The notes beneath the pieces are model-generated. The model had not been told where the DNA came from. It saw nothing but the letters and a program-made list of their open reading frames with translations, and did no database searches. A DNA stretch of 64,000 nucleotides from Faecalicatena sp. Marseille-Q4148. Lineage in GTDB: Bacteria; Bacillota; Clostridia; Lachnospirales; Lachnospiraceae. The DNA is taken from positions 2,864,046-2,928,045 of the forward strand of contig CP073692.1 in the NCBI GenBank assembly GCA_018228665.1. The letters run 5' to 3'. Both the position numbers and the translations under genes were made by a program. Below, in pieces: positions 60,263 to 64,000 of this stretch. Each line of letters opens with the position of its first letter. The first letter of the stretch is position 1.

Positions 60263-61011
60263 GGCAAAATCCCTCCTGCGGAAATTATCGGGGAAGCAAT
60301 CGCCCAAAATACTACAAAGCAGCAGAACAAAATCAGCACCACATCAGCGAAATTGAATTTAAGCTGACAAATATTTGTCCGTTTAACGGGAGCGCCAAGG
60401 CCACGGGTAATCGCAGAAGCGGAAAGTTCCTCCCCAATTTTCACGGAACAGGTAATCATTGGAATCAACTTATACTCCAGTATTTTTGAAGATTTTTTCC
60501 CACCGAGTTTAATCCCCCGCATTTTCATGGCATCACTGATTGCTTCCGACTCTTGAAAGACAGTTGGAAAAAAGCGGAACATGACAGTTAAGGGGATTGT
60601 CACTTCTTTAGGCATGTGGATTCTTTCCATGCCCGAAATCAATTCACTAACCGTTGTTGTTTTGACTGCATACGCAGCGATTGCAACGCTGGGAAGGATA
60701 CGGCAGAAAAATCCTGTTGTAAACAGCACGAGAAAATTCAATATTCCTGTAAGGTGTGGTAAAACATAAACTTGAACAGCGTAAAAAACAGAGAACACAG
60801 CAATATAGCTTACGGCTTTTACAAATTGTTTTGAAGTAAGCAACAACAGTGCCGGAACCGCACAAAGAACAAGGCGGATCAGCCCCATAGCCTCTCCGCC
60901 TGTTCCTCCCATGACAAAAATACTTATGATGAAGATGAGCAACAGCTTTGTACGCGGATCAAGCCGCAACCCTTGTTCTGTTTTTTTGCTGAGCAGAATT
61001 TCCCGCGCCAT
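60259..61011 (-). CDS. ECF transporter T component (EcfT)
   Basis: 250 residues with about five membrane segments and the coupling helix 'KMRGIKLGGKKSSKILEYKLIPM' carrying an Ala/Gly-Arg-Gly-type motif ('MKMRGI', 'ITRGLGAP') as in EcfT. Its start overlaps the stop of the S component by one base (TAATG). It links the two ATPase sites to the S component. Confidence 0.9.
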   Translation of the reverse strand: MAREILLSKKTEQGLRLDPRTKLLLIFIISIFVMGGTGGEAMGLIRLVLCAVPALLLLTSKQFVKAVSYIAVFSVFYAVQVYVLPHLTGILNFLVLFTTGFFCRILPSVAIAAYAVKTTTVSELISGMERIHMPKEVTIPLTVMFRFFPTVFQESEAISDAMKMRGIKLGGKKSSKILEYKLIPMITCSVKIGEELSASAITRGLGAPVKRTNICQLKFNFADVVLILFCCFVVFWAIASPIISAGGILP

Positions 61012-61610
61012 TACGCAATACCTGCACGCTGGAAGTGCTTTTTACAAATTGCTTTGCCAAGCAGACCGCCGACAAGTCCGAACACAAAGCAGGCAACCAG
61101 CAGAACAGGAGCAATCCACATCGGCATATAGCTATTAAGCGTAGCAGCATATTCCGCACCATAGCCTTCAGTCAGCATAACCATATAGCTTTCGCGGTTC
61201 AGGAAAATGGGAGCAAAGTTGCCAAACACCCAAATGCTGAACACGCCGCAGGATAGAACGCTGCTCTTTGCGCTTTTATATCCGCCGTTTTTCAAAATTA
61301 CATCAGCAATCAGACCGCCAACCAGCCCTGTTACCATCGTAAGATAGCCGTTACCAAAGAACACCATGACCAGGCCGATCAGGAAACCCATGATTGCGGT
61401 CATCCCGAATTTTTTAGCCTTTGTAACATACAGCATATAGGGGATGCCACCAATCAAAGGGCACAGCACCGCCATCAGCGGAATAAAAATGGGGATGAAG
61501 CCAAGCATCGCCACCAGCATGACAATAACAACATAGATAACCGTGTAAATGCCAATCGTGATTAAGTCCTTTCCCTCAAGTCGGGAAGCACTTTTTTTCT
61601 TTGCATCCAT
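61011..61610 (-). CDS. ECF transporter S component, MptD family
   Basis: 199 residues from the ATG after GGAGGATATTGTTT; about six hydrophobic segments ('IGIYTVIYVVIVMLVAMLGFI', 'LMAVLCPLIGGIPYMLYV', 'GLVMVFFGNGYLTMVTGLVGGLIAD'). MptD-type S components have unproven substrates, and their association with iron-type genes suggests a metal chelate. It is the first gene of the ECF operon. Confidence 0.88.
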   Translation of the reverse strand: MDAKKKSASRLEGKDLITIGIYTVIYVVIVMLVAMLGFIPIFIPLMAVLCPLIGGIPYMLYVTKAKKFGMTAIMGFLIGLVMVFFGNGYLTMVTGLVGGLIADVILKNGGYKSAKSSVLSCGVFSIWVFGNFAPIFLNRESYMVMLTEGYGAEYAATLNSYMPMWIAPVLLVACFVFGLVGGLLGKAICKKHFQRAGIA

Positions 61611-61655
61611 AAACAATATCCTCCTATCCTTGTACGGAAAAATAAAATGTGGCGT

Positions 61656-61673
61656 AGTTAGCATAATCTAACC
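61656..61673. promoter_or_regulatory. Candidate metal-regulator dyad upstream of the ECF operon
   Basis: AGTTAG-N6-CTAACC, about 45 bases before the S-component start. It shares arms with GGTTAG-N6-CTAATC at 62739-62756 and with the TTAGGTTAG half of DtxR/IdeR boxes. Which regulator binds (DtxR-like or AraC) is unknown. Confidence 0.5.
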
Positions 61674-61756
61674 ACACCACATATTGTAACTGTTACCGAC
61701 AATGAATCCAACCCAAACCCGATTTCATTCTACCCAAAAACGGTATTTTTTTAGGT

Positions 61757-62722
61757 TTAGCCAATCGTATTTTCATCTTTATAGTTCTTAGGTATTACTC
61801 CATATTTCTTTTTGAACGCAGCCGCAAAATTGCTTGGTTTTGAATATCCAACCAGCGTTGCGATCTGGCTTACATTCAAGTCGCTTTCCAAAAGCAGCCC
61901 TGCCGCTTTTTCCAGTCTTTGATCTATGATGTATGCGTGAACCGATGTCCCAAATAAAGAATTAAATCCCTTTGTCAGCTTGGAAACACTGATATTGACC
62001 TTTTTCGCCAGTTTCTCACAACTCGGTGCAAAAGCAAGCTGGCTGTCGATAATCCGCTTTGCCTCGGTAATTGAGTCCCTGTCACTTTTAGAAATGCTGA
62101 TATAACTCGATGAAAGAATACTGAGTTCCAATACTTCACTCAAATACACGGACAGCAATTCAAAGACCTTGCTTTCCAGAAATAAATACCCTAAACCGCC
62201 CCGGTATTGCGTAAAATCTTTTAACTCCGCAAAAATATGTTCCATATACGGGGTGATACTCACTTTTGAAATGCCAGTCAATAATTTTTTCTCATAAGCA
62301 TCTATCTCACTATCTTCAAAGTAGTCACTCAAAATTTTATGAAAATAGGGCATGGGAATTTTTATATTTTTGAAAAGAAAGTTTGTCTTTCCGGAATAAC
62401 ACAGATATTCCATCTTACCATGTCCTCGATAAATACAGGATTCGCCTTTCTGTATGCTGACACATTGACGTGCATCTGCAATATTCCACGATACGCCATC
62501 ATTAAAGCAAAATAAAAGTTGAATATAATCTTCGCAGCTTACACCCTGCACATTCATATCTGAAAAATAATTCATTTTCCAGTCTGATACAACAGCTCCT
62601 TGCTTTGTAACAACCTGTGAAATCTGACCTGTTCCCATATCAGCCGGAATATCTATTGTCACTGTCTGCGGAGAGTTGGAGAGCAGATCATGGTACAGCT
62701 TTGTCATGTATTGATTTGTCAT
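61757..62722 (-). CDS. AraC-family transcriptional regulator
   Basis: 321 residues after AAAAGGAGGG. The C-terminal 100 residues contain two HTH units ('CEKLAKKVNISVSKLTKGFNSLFGTSVHAYIIDQRLEKA' and 'VSQIATLVGYSKPSNFAAAFKKKYGVIPKNY'). The N-terminal 220 residues probably sense a ligand. In iron-siderophore loci such AraC proteins (YbtA type) respond to the siderophore. It is located upstream of the ECF genes in the same direction. Confidence 0.92.
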   Translation of the reverse strand: MTNQYMTKLYHDLLSNSPQTVTIDIPADMGTGQISQVVTKQGAVVSDWKMNYFSDMNVQGVSCEDYIQLLFCFNDGVSWNIADARQCVSIQKGESCIYRGHGKMEYLCYSGKTNFLFKNIKIPMPYFHKILSDYFEDSEIDAYEKKLLTGISKVSITPYMEHIFAELKDFTQYRGGLGYLFLESKVFELLSVYLSEVLELSILSSSYISISKSDRDSITEAKRIIDSQLAFAPSCEKLAKKVNISVSKLTKGFNSLFGTSVHAYIIDQRLEKAAGLLLESDLNVSQIATLVGYSKPSNFAAAFKKKYGVIPKNYKDENTIG

Positions 62723-62738
62723 TGTGCGCCCTCCTTTT

Positions 62739-62756
62739 GGTTAGTTTTAGCTAATC
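62739..62756. promoter_or_regulatory. Candidate metal-regulator dyad upstream of the AraC gene
   Basis: GGTTAG-TTTTAG-CTAATC, adjacent to the ribosome site of the AraC gene. The counterpart lies at 61656-61673. Confidence 0.5.
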
Positions 62757-62863
62757 ACAGTCTACACCACTTGCCTTGAAAAGTCAATTTATCTCTGTGG
62801 AATATGCAAAGATTAGAGAACAAAACTGGTTATCAGTAATTCACGATACTACCGGCAAGCAAT

Positions 62864-62925
62864 GCAATCTTCCGTAAGATTGCGTATTTTAGAGGATTTC
62901 CCGTTGCCGTGAAACCCTCTAAAAT
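62864..62925. other. Two hairpins between the relaxase and AraC genes
   Basis: GCAATCTT-CCGT-AAGATTGC (62864-62883, perfect) and ATTTTAGAGG...CCTCTAAAAT (62886-62925). They lie downstream of the relaxase on its strand. They could be a terminator pair or a boundary of the iron locus. A GTTCC-TTC-GGAAC hairpin follows near 62985. No gene occurs in 62757-63021. Confidence 0.5.
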
Positions 62926-63021
62926 GCTTGTTGGTGACATATCCCCAAACCCCTGAGATCGTCACCTGCGGTGACGGCTGCGCGTTCCTTCGGAACGCTG
63001 AAAACTGGGAGCAACATAAAA

Positions 63022-64000
63022 CTATTGTCGGGATTTTTGCTTGTCTTTCTGCTGCTCCTGAGACGCAGGAATGTCCAGCAGATAGTCCACATTGGCCTTG
63101 ATATTGTGAAGCTCCTTCATATCAGACCGGGCCTGCTTATAGGCGGCATAGGCTTTCCGTTTCTGTTCCAGCAGACCGGCGTATTCCTCTCGGAGCGATT
63201 TGACGGAGGGCAGTTTTGTGATTCCTATGCTGTCAAAATATTTCTTCGCCGCCTGGTGTAATAGAATATCCGCCTCATGCTCCGCCCGGAACTTTTTACT
63301 ATAACCAGCCTTGCGGTATTCCACATAGACCGCCCGCGTCTTGGCATAGTTCACGATCTGTTTCTGCAATTCTCCATTGGCGGTCATCTGCGATTCCAGT
63401 TCCTTGATCTTTGCCGACAGTGCATTAAAGCTGATGGTAGCCGCAGCAGCTTTTTCCAGCAAATCTTCATAGCTCATATCTCCATGCTCTTTCAGGTAGA
63501 TCACCGCCTGGGAGAGCTGTTTTAAGTTAAATACCTTCGCCCAGCGTTCATAGCCCGGTCCCTTGCCGGCCCGGACCGCTGCCTCAATATCCACCAGCAG
63601 CCCAGCCTTTGGAACGGGCTTTTGCGAAAAAGTACGGCGGGGTTTTGCCGTGCGGGTGCCCTCGATCCGTTCCTGTATCGCCTGCTCGGTATAGTCGCCT
63701 TTCAGCGTATTGCACCGGGTATAGTTTTTCTGCCCCGGCCCCCGGAGCCGGAGGTTCTTGCGTTCCCGGTTGACTTCGATTCCGGCAGCCTCCAGCTTCT
63801 TCAGGAAGTCCTCAAAGTCTTTCGGCCTTTCTTCCAGGGCCGCGTCGATTGCCCGGCGTAGCTGCTCCTGGAAGGAGGGCTGTTTCGTATTTCCCAGCCA
63901 TGTGCCATAGTGGTCCCTGCTGGGTTTTGGATTTTCCACGATAGACAGACCGTGCTCCAGACACAGCTTGTCATTCATGCGCCGGATCGCCCAGGTAGAG
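63022..64000 (-). CDS. Relaxase/mobilization nuclease, C-terminal part (5' end outside window)
   Basis: The frame is open through the window edge; about 326 residues are visible. 'WAIRRMNDKLCLEHGLSIVENP' and 'KDFEDFLKKLEAAGIEVNRERKNLRLRGPGQKNYTR' are the familiar post-catalytic section of Firmicutes ICE relaxases. The remainder is a long helical tail ('LSAKIKELESQMTANGELQKQIVNYAKTR'). The catalytic Tyr and HxH motifs lie upstream of this segment. It indicates that the element is transferable. Confidence 0.9.
   Translation of the reverse strand, partial: STWAIRRMNDKLCLEHGLSIVENPKPSRDHYGTWLGNTKQPSFQEQLRRAIDAALEERPKDFEDFLKKLEAAGIEVNRERKNLRLRGPGQKNYTRCNTLKGDYTEQAIQERIEGTRTAKPRRTFSQKPVPKAGLLVDIEAAVRAGKGPGYERWAKVFNLKQLSQAVIYLKEHGDMSYEDLLEKAAAATISFNALSAKIKELESQMTANGELQKQIVNYAKTRAVYVEYRKAGYSKKFRAEHEADILLHQAAKKYFDSIGITKLPSVKSLREEYAGLLEQKRKAYAAYKQARSDMKELHNIKANVDYLLDIPASQEQQKDKQKSRQ

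Larger units (their letters stand above)
47498..64000. mobile_element. Serine-recombinase ICE/IME with iron-transport cargo (right end outside window)
   Basis: Begins at the break in the integrase gene. The first kilobases hold three large serine recombinases on the minus strand, as in many Firmicutes elements inserted by TnpX-like enzymes, which prefer GA dinucleotides (the junction reads CTGAGACAC). G+C content is clearly higher than in the sequence to the left. A relaxase is cut by the window edge. A hairpin (47549-47569) lies near the left end. Confidence 0.8.

Noticed and set aside
1..64000. CRISPR arrays, tRNA or rRNA genes
   Set aside because: No regularly spaced repeat series and no cloverleaf or rRNA sequence was recognised by eye; a covariance search would be decisive for tRNAs.

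Overview
The window reads as the chromosome of an AT-rich, spore-forming Clostridia member, most probably a gut Lachnospiraceae. This rests on a SpoIIID-type sporulation regulator, guaA, a CxxCxxCC protein, AGGAGG ribosome sites and nested integrative elements typical of that family. Ordinary chromosome is visible only at 1-1530 (helicase/PLD tail, zinc/iron-chelating-type protein, small unknown gene, 5' half of spoIIID) and 26663-30925 (3' half of spoIIID, radical SAM protein, MATE transporter, guaA). Everything else is mobile DNA.

The main result is at 1421-26807. The gene for SpoIIID is split into a 5' segment (1421-1530) and a 3' segment (26663-26807). Between them lies a 25,132-bp element bounded by direct ACATA repeats. 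A large serine recombinase lies against the 3' junction, and its stop codon is inside the repeat. Precise excision would join the halves in frame into an 84-residue SpoIIID behind a sigma-E-like promoter. This is the architecture of the sigK skin element, but in a different sporulation gene. The element is also a mobilizable island. It carries ssb, a DUF3847 protein, a MobA/MobL relaxase, a primase-helicase and a TnpW-like protein. Its cargo looks defensive: a WYL regulator, a DUF2779 nuclease, an Ada-like zinc protein, a cysteine phosphatase-like protein, a SLOG protein, RtcB RNA ligase, a PARIS-like AAA/DUF4435 pair, and a P-loop/GNAT-PUA/ASCH trio. An ADP-ribosylglycohydrolase pseudogene near its left end is broken by an ISAs1-family insertion.

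The second element (about 30925-45663) sits at the 3' end of guaA. A tyrosine integrase points toward guaA. It is followed by a divergent Xre repressor, a small excisionase-like protein, a CHC2 primase, a P4-type helicase, a relaxase with an inverted-repeat candidate oriT, and an IS1182-type insertion. Next comes a two-component system with a three-gene ABC exporter of the lantibiotic/peptide-resistance type. Both operons carry the same GTTGT-N6-GTTGT box. Last is an Abi/HEPN gene with its own small two-hairpin RNA, flanked by 105-bp direct repeats.

A third recombination module (45773-47497: Xre, excisionase, integrase) is a remnant. Its integrase is cut at the HDLRH motif by a fourth element that begins near 47498 and leaves the window. 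That element is visibly richer in G+C. It carries three consecutive large serine recombinases, a TnpW-like protein, a sigma-factor-like regulator and, at the far end, a relaxase. Its cargo is an apparent iron/siderophore transport locus: AraC regulator, ECF S, T and A components, a YbtPQ/IrtAB-like pair of ABC half-transporters, and a DtxR-family repressor. GGTTAG-N6-CTAAYY-type dyads lie before the S-component and AraC genes. No tRNA, rRNA or CRISPR array was recognised.
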